Shown piece after piece: positions 8,984 to 15,681 of a stretch of DNA of 64,000 nt; within the stretch, counting starts at the first letter, position 1, and every line of letters starts with the position of its first letter. Below the pieces are notes generated by a model that was given only the letters and a program-made list of their open reading frames with translations, was not told the DNA's origin and searched no databases. The stretch comes from Halomonas shengliensis (lineage in GTDB: Bacteria > Pseudomonadota > Gammaproteobacteria > Pseudomonadales > Halomonadaceae): contig NZ_FNIV01000001.1 in the NCBI RefSeq assembly GCF_900104135.1, positions 248,001-312,000 on the forward strand, read 5' to 3'. The position numbers were made by a program, and so were the translations under genes.

Positions 8984-9110
8984 CCCGCCCGGCCAGGCGC
9001 GAGGGCCACAGAAAAACTTCGCGTCACGCCGACGAGGACGAAAAAAAGCCCATTCGCCTCGTCGGCTAACGAAAACTCCCGCCGCGCCATCTCCCCTACC
9101 ATGTCCCCAT

Positions 9111-9140
9111 CGAGCCGCCCGCAGGCGGCTCGCCCGTTTC
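9111..9140 (+). terminator. Probable Rho-independent terminator before doeC
   Basis: CGAGCCGCC (9111-9119) pairs perfectly with GGCGGCTCG (9124-9132) around a CGCA loop, followed by a T-rich run containing GTTTCTTTC. It would end transcripts from the decarboxylase module and separate them from doeCD. Confidence 0.6.
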
Positions 9141-9192
9141 TTTCGTGCTGGCCCACCACGTCAATCCGGCCAGTGCTCAGGGGAGGTGCCGC

Positions 9193-10692
9193 ATGAACAT
9201 GAAGCTGTCCAGGACGCTGTCCACCATGCTCGACGATCCGCGTCTGTTCCGTCAGTACGCCTATGTCGACGGCAAGTGGACCCACGGCGACGGTGGCCGC
9301 GAGGAGGCCGTGATCGATCCCGCCACCGGCGAGGTGATCGGGCATATCCCGTGGCTCGAGGCCGACCAGATCCGTGCCGCCGTGGACGCCGCCGACGCCG
9401 CCTTCGTGCACTGGCGCGCCCTGCGTGCCGACGAGCGCTGCGAGCGTCTGCTGGCCTGGTACGACCTGCTGCAGGCCAATCGCGAGGACCTGGCCACCAT
9501 CATGACCCTGGAGCAGGGCAAGCCGCTGCCCGACGCCCGCGGCGAGGTGGAGTACGGCGCCAGCTTCGTGCGCTGGTTCGCCGAGGAGGGCAAGCGCACC
9601 TTCGGCGAGACCATCCCCAGCCACATCCCCAACGCCGCCCTGGGTACCATCAAGGAGCCGGTGGGCATCGCCGCGCTGATCACCCCGTGGAACTTCCCGC
9701 TGGCGATGATCACCCGCAAGGCCGCCGCCGCCATGGCCGCCGGCTGCCCGGTGATCGTCAAGCCCGCCGGGGAGACCCCCTTCTCGGCGCTGGCGCTGGC
9801 CGAGCTCGCCGAGCGCGCCGGCATCCCGGCCGGGGTCTTCAACGTGGTGCTGGGCGAGCCCGCCGAGGTGTCGAAGGTCCTGTGTGCCGAGGATCGCGTC
9901 AAGGCGCTCTCCTTCACCGGCTCCACCCGGGTCGGCCGACTGCTGCTGGAGCAGAGCGCCAACACCGTCAAGCGTGTTTCCCTCGAATTGGGAGGGAATG
10001 CTCCCTTTATCGTCGGCCCGGACATGGATCCCAGGGAGGCGGCCTTCGCCGCGGTGGCGGCCAAGTTCCAGACCGCCGGACAGGACTGCCTCGCCGCGGA
10101 CCGCATCCTGGTCCACGAGTCGATCCATGACGCCTTCGTCGAACACTTCGCCGAGCGCATGGCGGCGCTGACCGTGGGCAATGGCCTGGAGAGCGAGATC
10201 GACCTGGGCCCGCTGATCCACCGCCAGGCGGTGGAGAAGGCCGCGGCCATCGTCGACGACGCCCTGGCCAAGGGCGCCACCCTGGTGGCCGGCGACCAGA
10301 GCCAGGCGCCGGGCGAGAACTTCTTCATGCCCACCCTGCTCAGCGGGGTGACCCATGACATGAAGATCTGGCACGAGGAGAGCTTCGCCCCGGTCGCCGG
10401 CATCACCGCCTACGCCGACGACGACCAGGTGATCGAGATGGCCAACGACACCGAGTACGGCCTGGCGGCCTACATCTACACCCACGACATCCGCCGCATC
10501 TGGAAGATCATGCGCGCGCTCGAGTTCGGCATGGTCGCGGTGAACTCGGTGAAGATGACCGGCCCCCCGGTGCCCTTCGGCGGCGTCAAGCACTCCGGCC
10601 TCGGCCGCGAGGGCGGCATCACCGGCATCGACGAGTACCTCGAGACCAAGTACTACTGCCTCGGCGCCCTCGGCTCCGTATCCGGTAGCTAA
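9193..10692 (+). CDS. doeC: Aspartate-semialdehyde dehydrogenase DoeC (ALDH family)
   Basis: The 499-residue aldehyde dehydrogenase is close to GabD/succinate-semialdehyde dehydrogenases. The general base is Glu255 in LELGG and the nucleophile Cys289 in TAGQDC; the NAD-binding TPWNFP and FTGST motifs are present. In ectoine catabolism DoeC oxidises the aspartate semialdehyde made by DoeD to aspartate. The assignment rests on the adjacent doeD and the nearby doeABX; by sequence alone a succinate-semialdehyde role is possible. GGGGAGG lies 7 bases before the ATG at 9193. Confidence 0.85.
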   Translation: MNMKLSRTLSTMLDDPRLFRQYAYVDGKWTHGDGGREEAVIDPATGEVIGHIPWLEADQIRAAVDAADAAFVHWRALRADERCERLLAWYDLLQANREDLATIMTLEQGKPLPDARGEVEYGASFVRWFAEEGKRTFGETIPSHIPNAALGTIKEPVGIAALITPWNFPLAMITRKAAAAMAAGCPVIVKPAGETPFSALALAELAERAGIPAGVFNVVLGEPAEVSKVLCAEDRVKALSFTGSTRVGRLLLEQSANTVKRVSLELGGNAPFIVGPDMDPREAAFAAVAAKFQTAGQDCLAADRILVHESIHDAFVEHFAERMAALTVGNGLESEIDLGPLIHRQAVEKAAAIVDDALAKGATLVAGDQSQAPGENFFMPTLLSGVTHDMKIWHEESFAPVAGITAYADDDQVIEMANDTEYGLAAYIYTHDIRRIWKIMRALEFGMVAVNSVKMTGPPVPFGGVKHSGLGREGGITGIDEYLETKYYCLGALGSVSGS

Positions 10693-10700
10693 GATCGGCC

Positions 10701-10746
10701 CCTGTGGGAGGCCGGCTCTGCCGGGTGAAGGCGCCGATAGGCGCCC
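10701..10746. repeat. REP-like intergenic sequence
   Basis: The doeC-doeD gap has CCTGTGGGAG followed by two small stems, CCGGC/GCCGG (10712-10724) and GGCGCC/GGCGCC (10730-10745). This is the general layout of gammaproteobacterial REP elements (CCTGTGGGAGC followed by a GC-rich stem). Confidence 0.6.
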
Positions 10747-10771
10747 CGACGAAGAAACGATAGAGAAATCT

Positions 10772-10794
10772 CTCCCCGGCGGGACGCCGGGGAG
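10772..10794 (+). other. GC-rich hairpin in the doeC-doeD gap
   Basis: CTCCCCGGC and GCCGGGGAG form a perfect 9-bp stem with a GGGAC loop, 22 bases before the doeD ATG. The following bases (TCTTGCTAAC) are not a T-tract, so it is more likely an mRNA processing or stability stem than a full terminator. Confidence 0.5.
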
Positions 10795-10816
10795 TCTTGC
10801 TAACAGAGAGAACGAC

Positions 10817-12244
10817 ATGAGCCAGCAGCACCAGGACCTGATCGACCGCGACCGCAAGGTCACCTTCCACGCCTCCAGCCACCTGCGCGACTTCGCCCAT
10901 GGCGACGCGCCGGGCCGCGTGATCACCGGCGGGCAGGGCATCACCATCCGCGACAAGGATGGCCGCGAGTTCATCGATGGCTTCGCCGGGCTCTACTGCG
11001 TCAACATCGGCTACGGCCGCACCGAGGTGGCCGAGGCGATCTACCAGCAGGCCCTGGAGCTCTCCTACTACCACACCTACGTGGGCCACTCGAACGAGCC
11101 GCAGATCGCTCTCTCCGAGAAGATCATCGACCTGGCCGGCCCCGGCATGTCCAAGGTCTACTACGGCCTGGGCGGCAGCGATGCCAACGAGACCCAGCTC
11201 AAGATCGTGCGCTACTACAACAACGTGCGTGGCCTGCCCAGGAAGAAGAAGGTCATCTCGCGCCTGCGCGGCTACCACGGCTCGGGCCTGGCGACCGGCT
11301 CGCTGACCGGCCTCAAGGCGTTCCACGACCAGTTCGACCTGCCCTTCGAGGGCATCCTGCACACCGAGGCGCCCTACTACTACCACCGCGCCGCCGAGCA
11401 GGAGGGCATGACCGAGCGCGAGTTCTCCGCCCACTGCGCGCAGAAGCTGGAGGAGATGATCCTGGCCGAGGGGCCGGAGACCGTCGCCGCCTTCATCGGC
11501 GAGCCGGTGCTCGGCACCGGTGGCATCGTGCCGCCGCCGGAGGGCTACTGGGCGGCGATCCAGGCGGTGCTGGCGAAGTACGACGTGCTGCTGATCGCCG
11601 ACGAGGTGGTGTGCGGCTTCGGGCGCATCGGCGCCGACTTCGGCAGCCACCACTACGCCATCCAACCCGACCTGATCACCGTGGCCAAGGGGCTGACCAG
11701 CGCCTACCAGCCGCTCTCCGGGGTCATCGTCGGCGACCGCGTCTGGCAGGTGCTCGAGCAGGGCACCGGCCAGTACGGCCCCATCGGCCATGGCTGGACC
11801 TACTCCGGGCATGCCCTGGGCTGTGCCGCGGCGCTGGCCAACCTCGAGATCATCGAGCGCGAGAAGCTGACCGAGAACGCGCGCGATACCGGCGCCTACC
11901 TGCAGCGTGCCATGGCGGACGCCTTCGGCGACCATCCCATCGTCGGCGACGTGCGCGGCGTGGGCATGCTGGCGGCCCTGGAGTTCTCCGCCGACCCCGA
12001 GAAGCGTGCGCACTTCGATCCGGCGCTCAAGGTGGGCCCGCGCATCGCCGCCGCGGCCCTCGACGAGAACCTGATCGCCCGCGCCATGCCCCAGGGCGAC
12101 ATCCTCGGCTTCGCGCCGCCGCTGATCGCCACCCGCGATCAGGTCGACGAGATCGTCGCCCGCGCCCGTCGCGCCGTGGACAGGGTCACCGACGCCCTGG
12201 TGCGCGAGGGTGCCCTGAAGGCGGTGACCGCCCCCGTCGCCTGA
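10817..12244 (+). CDS. doeD: Diaminobutyrate aminotransferase DoeD (class III)
   Basis: The 475-residue class III PLP aminotransferase has the PLP lysine Lys291 (TVAKGL) and the cofactor Asp262 (IADEVVCGFGR). In the doe pathway it transaminates 2,4-diaminobutyrate to aspartate semialdehyde for DoeC. It starts after an AGAGAG ribosome site at the end of a 124-base gap holding the REP-like repeat. Class III enzymes with similar sequences also act on putrescine, beta-alanine or GABA, so the substrate assignment leans on context. Confidence 0.85.
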   Translation: MSQQHQDLIDRDRKVTFHASSHLRDFAHGDAPGRVITGGQGITIRDKDGREFIDGFAGLYCVNIGYGRTEVAEAIYQQALELSYYHTYVGHSNEPQIALSEKIIDLAGPGMSKVYYGLGGSDANETQLKIVRYYNNVRGLPRKKKVISRLRGYHGSGLATGSLTGLKAFHDQFDLPFEGILHTEAPYYYHRAAEQEGMTEREFSAHCAQKLEEMILAEGPETVAAFIGEPVLGTGGIVPPPEGYWAAIQAVLAKYDVLLIADEVVCGFGRIGADFGSHHYAIQPDLITVAKGLTSAYQPLSGVIVGDRVWQVLEQGTGQYGPIGHGWTYSGHALGCAAALANLEIIEREKLTENARDTGAYLQRAMADAFGDHPIVGDVRGVGMLAALEFSADPEKRAHFDPALKVGPRIAAAALDENLIARAMPQGDILGFAPPLIATRDQVDEIVARARRAVDRVTDALVREGALKAVTAPVA

Positions 12245-12384
12245 TCCGGCGTTCCTCCTCGGCCTTCGGGCCCTCTCGTCGCCGCGGGCCCGCCCCGCGG
12301 CGACGTCGTTGAGACGTCACGCTTGCCTTGCCGTCCCGGCTGGCACACCCTCCAGGCATCGACACCCGTGAAGGAGCGCTTCCC

Positions 12385-13068
12385 ATGGCAGAGGTCCTGG
12401 CCTTCGACGTCTACGGCACCCTGATCGACACCCACGGGGTGGTCACCGAACTGGAGCGGCGGCTCGGCGCCCTGGGCAAGGCCGAGCTGGCGCCGGAGTT
12501 CTCGCGGCGCTGGCGCGACAAGCAACTGGAGTACAGCTTCCGCCGCGGCCTGATGGGCGCCTATGCGCCCTTCGGCCGCTGCACCGAGCAGGCCCTGGTG
12601 TTCACCGACCGCGCGCTCCAGGCCGGCCTCTCCGAGAACGACCGCGACCACCTGATGCAGGTCTACGCCGAGCTGCCGGCCTTCGCCGAGGCCGAGGGCG
12701 CCCTGACGCGGCTGGCGCAGGCCGGCGTGACCTGCGTGGCCTTCTCCAACGGCACCGCGGCGGCGGTGGAGGGGCTGCTCGAGCAGGCCGGCCTGCGCCG
12801 CCACTTCAGCGAGGTGGTCAGCGTCGACGAGGTCAGACGCTTCAAGCCGGATCCCGCGGTCTACGCCCACCTGCGCCACCGTCTCGAGAGCGCTCCCGGC
12901 GATACCTGGCTGATCTCCAGCAACGCCTTCGATGTCATCGGCGCGCGCTACGCCGGCCTCCACGCCGCCTGGGTGCGGCGCAGCCCGGAGGCCCCCTTCG
13001 ACCCCTGGGGCATCGAGCCCGACCTCACCGTCACCGACCTCGACGCCCTGGCCGAGCGACTCGGCTGA
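12385..13068 (+). CDS. Haloacid dehalogenase type II-like hydrolase
   Basis: The 227-residue HAD-superfamily protein has the nucleophile Asp8 in FDVYGTL, the SNGT motif II, the RFKPDP motif III lysine and an ISSNAFDVIGA acidic motif IV. This pattern is that of (S)-2-haloacid dehalogenases, although many family members act as small phosphatases. GAAGGAG precedes the ATG at 12385. It follows doeD in the same direction and is bounded by a strong terminator; haloacid dehalogenase-like genes are commonly found near ectoine catabolic genes, but no role there is established by the sequence. Confidence 0.82.
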   Translation: MAEVLAFDVYGTLIDTHGVVTELERRLGALGKAELAPEFSRRWRDKQLEYSFRRGLMGAYAPFGRCTEQALVFTDRALQAGLSENDRDHLMQVYAELPAFAEAEGALTRLAQAGVTCVAFSNGTAAAVEGLLEQAGLRRHFSEVVSVDEVRRFKPDPAVYAHLRHRLESAPGDTWLISSNAFDVIGARYAGLHAAWVRRSPEAPFDPWGIEPDLTVTDLDALAERLG

Positions 13069-13096
13069 GTCGGTCAGTGCGAGGGACGCAAACGGC

Positions 13097-13128
13097 GAGG
13101 CCCCGCGAGCTCAGGCTCGCGGGGCCTC
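13097..13128. terminator. Bidirectional terminator between convergent genes
   Basis: GAGGCCCCGCGAGC and its exact reverse complement form a 14-bp stem around a TCAG loop, between the end of the HAD gene and the end of the rhodanese gene. Its position suits termination in both directions, although T-tracts are weak. Confidence 0.75.
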
Positions 13129-13167
13129 GGGGTTCTGGAAGATATTGCCGTGGTGGTCGGCCTGCGA

Positions 13168-14124
13168 TCAGTCGGCCAGCTCACCGACGGTGACGGTGCC
13201 GCGCTCGGCCAGGTGAAGGGGCCGGTCGTCGTCCCGGGTCCACTCGGCCATGGAGCCGTCGTACATGCTGACGTTCTCCAGGCCGCCCACCTCGCTGAGC
13301 TGGAACCAGCCGCTGGCGGCCCAGTGGCCGGTGTTGCAGAAGGCCACGGTGGGGGCCTCGGGGGCCAGGCCCAGCGCGTCGATATTGGCCTGCAGTGCCT
13401 CGGCGTCCAGGTAGTAGGCGCCGTCGCGCTCGACCAGGGCGTCGTGGTGGGGCAGGTTGACCGCGCCGGGGATGGTGCCGGGGGCGCGCGCGGCGGGCGA
13501 CTGGGTCTCGCCGCGATAGAAGTCCACCGGACGTGCATCCACCAGCGCCGCGTCACTCTCTCGGGCGGCCTCGACCTCGGCGGTGGTGGCCAGCAGCTCC
13601 TCCTGCAGGCGGCCCTCGAAGTCGCTGGCGGCGATGGCCTCCGGGGCGCCCGAGGCGACCTCGTAGCCCTGGGCCTGCCAGCCGGCCACGCCGCCGTTGA
13701 GGATGGCCACCTCGTCATGGCCCAGCGCCTTGAAGGTCCAGTAGACCCGCGCGGCGCTGCCGAAGTCGGTGGGCCCGGTGCCGGCCGCGGCCACCACCAC
13801 GGTGTCGTCGTTGTCGATGCCCAGCTCGCCGATCAGCGTCTCCAGCGCCGCCACCTCGGGCATCAGCCCGGCCACGCCGTCACGGTTCTCGCGCCAGCCG
13901 GCGTCGGTGTAGCTGGAGTAGCGGCTGCCCGGGATGCGCGCCGACTCGAAGCTCTCGCGGTCGCCGCCATCGTCGATGGAGGAGCGCACGTCCAGCACCA
14001 CCAGGTCCTCCTTGCCCAGCTGGTCGTTCAGCCACTCGGCCTCCACCAGGGGGGAGGGGTGCAGGGCGTGGGCCTGGCCGGCTACCGCCAGGGCGCCGGC
14101 GGCGATGATCAGTCGGGATCTCAT
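13168..14124 (-). CDS. Periplasmic two-domain rhodanese (sulfurtransferase)
   Basis: The 318-residue protein starts with a signal peptide (MRSRLIIAAGALAVAGQAHA) and contains two rhodanese domains. The catalytic Cys263 is in the active loop CNTGHWA of the second domain; the first domain lacks the equivalent Cys, as usual. It transfers sulfur from thiosulfate or mercaptopyruvate to a thiophilic acceptor, here outside the cytoplasm. It is a single gene on the minus strand. E. coli YnjE, a periplasmic sulfurtransferase, lies beside ynjBCD; this protein is comparable but lies about 9 kb from the ynjBCD-like genes and has no visible ECF-type promoter. Confidence 0.85.
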   Translation of the reverse strand: MRSRLIIAAGALAVAGQAHALHPSPLVEAEWLNDQLGKEDLVVLDVRSSIDDGGDRESFESARIPGSRYSSYTDAGWRENRDGVAGLMPEVAALETLIGELGIDNDDTVVVAAAGTGPTDFGSAARVYWTFKALGHDEVAILNGGVAGWQAQGYEVASGAPEAIAASDFEGRLQEELLATTAEVEAARESDAALVDARPVDFYRGETQSPAARAPGTIPGAVNLPHHDALVERDGAYYLDAEALQANIDALGLAPEAPTVAFCNTGHWAASGWFQLSEVGGLENVSMYDGSMAEWTRDDDRPLHLAERGTVTVGELAD

Positions 14125-14264
14125 GGCGGATCCTCCTCGTCGGGGATGGGGAGACCGTCAATGCTGCAACGGAGTAGCGCTCCCTCGCCAAGAAGGTTTC
14201 CTGCCATCCCTAGTGCCTAAGGTTATATAGAAGGTATCTTTTAGCTCGAAAAATCCTCTCGGTC

Positions 14265-14834
14265 TCAGCCTTGCCAGGCATGGCCGGCGAAGGCGTCGTC
14301 CACTTCCGGATGGTTGAGGTGGTTGGCATAGTTGGAGAGCGTCTTCACCGCCAGGGCCAGCACGACCTGCAACACCTGCTGCTCCTCGAAGCCCGCTGCC
14401 AGGAACGCCTCCACGTCCGCCTGTCGCGGCATGCCGCGGCTCTCGAACATCACCCGGGTGAACTCGGCCAGCGCCGCCAGGCGCGCATCGGGAATTGGCT
14501 GACCGTTGCGGATGGCGTCAAGCACCTCGGCCGGCACGCCGGAGACCTTGTCGGCCAGCATGCTGTGGGCGGACATGCAGTAGCCACAACCGTTGAGCCG
14601 GCTGATGGTCAGGAAGACCACCTCCTGTTCGGCCGGAGTGAAGCCGGAGTCGTTGCGGAACCACTCGTAGCCGTGCAGGTAGGTGCTCAGCACCCCGGGT
14701 GCCTTGGCCATGCCTGCGTACATGTTGGGTACGAAGCCCATCTTCTCGTTGGCCCCCTCGAGCAGCGGCTTGGCCTTGTCATCGGCGGTGTCGAGGGTCT
14801 TGGGTGCCATCTGGATCTGATACTCGGCTGCCAT
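14265..14834 (-). CDS. AhpD-like (carboxymuconolactone decarboxylase family) protein
   Basis: The 189-residue all-helical protein has the AhpD-type redox motif NGCGYCMSAHS (Cys-x2-Cys followed by His). Such proteins reduce peroxides or act as thiol oxidoreductases. AAGGAGG lies just before the ATG at 14834. A near-perfect palindrome at 14887-14916 lies between it and the upstream TetR gene, so the TetR protein probably represses this gene. Confidence 0.85.
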   Translation of the reverse strand: MAAEYQIQMAPKTLDTADDKAKPLLEGANEKMGFVPNMYAGMAKAPGVLSTYLHGYEWFRNDSGFTPAEQEVVFLTISRLNGCGYCMSAHSMLADKVSGVPAEVLDAIRNGQPIPDARLAALAEFTRVMFESRGMPRQADVEAFLAAGFEEQQVLQVVLALAVKTLSNYANHLNHPEVDDAFAGHAWQG

Positions 14835-14886
14835 GGTACGTCCTCCTTCGTCGTATGGTTCGGGTGATCGTGGATGCCGCGATACG

Positions 14887-14916
14887 CCATATATGGAACG
14901 ATCGGTCCATATATGG
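14887..14916. promoter_or_regulatory. TetR-type operator before the AhpD-like gene
   Basis: CCATATATGGA (14887-14897) and TCCATATATGG (14906-14916) are inverted arms around a core containing CGATCG. The 30-base site is symmetric apart from one base pair. It resembles NemR-type sites with a GATCGGTC core and lies in the promoter region of the AhpD-like gene. Confidence 0.75.
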
Positions 14917-14925
14917 CAAAAAAAC

Positions 14926-15531
14926 TCAGCCCTCCGGTGGGGAGCGCTTCAGGGTCTCCAGCAGCAGGTCCACCGCCTGGCGGGCCTGGCGAGCGTCGGC
15001 CCCGCTCTTGAGCAGGGTGCGTAGCCCGGCCATGCCCATGGTCAGGTAGCCGGCCAGCGCCGCGGCATCGCGCTCGGGGTCGATATCGCCCTCCGCCTGG
15101 GCCTGGACGATCGCCCGCTGGAAGAAAGTGGAGATGGTGGCGAGGCTCTCCCGGGCCTGCTCGGCGGGCGGGTCACCCCGCTGGCCGAGCTCGGTGGCGG
15201 AGTTGAAGATCAGGCAGCCCAGGGCGGCCCGGTCGCTGCCGGCCTCATCGGCGGTGTCGCCGAACAACGCCTCCAGGAACGCCATGGCCGAGGGGGCCGC
15301 GTCGAGGCGTCGTTCGAGGCGTGCCAGCAGCGCCTCGCGATAGCGGCGCAGGGCCTCGAGGAACAGCCTCTCCTTGTTGCCGAAGGCCTGGTAGAGGCTG
15401 CTGCGGGAGATAGCCATGGCCTCGAGCAGGTCTCGGGTCGAGGCGGCCTCGAAACCATGGCGCCAGAACACCTGCATGGCGGCGCTGGCGGCCTGGTCGG
15501 GGCTGAAGGCGAGGGGGCGTCCACGTGTCAT
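14926..15531 (-). CDS. TetR/AcrR-family repressor
   Basis: The 201-residue protein has an N-terminal TetR helix-turn-helix (AAMQVFWRHGFEAAS...MAISRSSLYQAFGNKERLF, about residues 14-60) and a ligand-binding C-terminus of the TetR_C_16/YcdC-NemR type containing a Cys in LGCLIF. A Cys at this place in NemR-like proteins senses reactive electrophiles; whether that holds here is inference. The gene is upstream of the AhpD-like gene with operators on both sides, which suggests autoregulation and control of the downstream gene. Confidence 0.85.
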   Translation of the reverse strand: MTRGRPLAFSPDQAASAAMQVFWRHGFEAASTRDLLEAMAISRSSLYQAFGNKERLFLEALRRYREALLARLERRLDAAPSAMAFLEALFGDTADEAGSDRAALGCLIFNSATELGQRGDPPAEQARESLATISTFFQRAIVQAQAEGDIDPERDAAALAGYLTMGMAGLRTLLKSGADARQARQAVDLLLETLKRSPPEG

Positions 15532-15534
15532 GTG

Positions 15535-15566
15535 TTGAATTTAGTATCGGTCGATCCATAATTCAA
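15535..15566. promoter_or_regulatory. Second, imperfect TetR-type operator (autoregulation)
   Basis: TTGAATT and AATTCAA arms flank ATCGGTCGATCCAT, which shares ATCGGTC and CCATA with the strong site at 14887-14916. It begins 4 bases upstream of the TetR start, a typical place for autoregulation. Confidence 0.5.
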
Positions 15567-15611
15567 GGGGCGACAGCGTCGCCTCGACTTGCTATGGCTG
15601 TAGAGAATGCC

Positions 15612-15638
15612 GTAAGGGATGCCGCGTTCCGGCGACCC
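15612..15638 (+). promoter_or_regulatory. ECF-type promoter of the TTLL operon
   Basis: GTAAGG (15612-15617), exactly 15 bases, then CGACCC (15633-15638). The same GTAAGG-N15-(C/A)GAC arrangement occurs before the ECF sigma gene, the acidic-tail cytochrome gene and the phosphotransferase/ynjBCD operon in this window. Transcription would start near 15645, leaving a leader of about 35 bases. Confidence 0.75.
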
Positions 15639-15681
15639 AACCCTAGAGGCCGCCGATCGGCCCCACAGAAGGAGAGTCCGC

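Noticed and set aside
9028..9066. Inverted repeat GCCGACGAGG/CCTCGTCGGC after the decarboxylase gene
   Set aside because: The stem is perfect, but the 19-base loop contains the A-tract and no T-tract follows; the hairpin at 9111-9140 is a better terminator.
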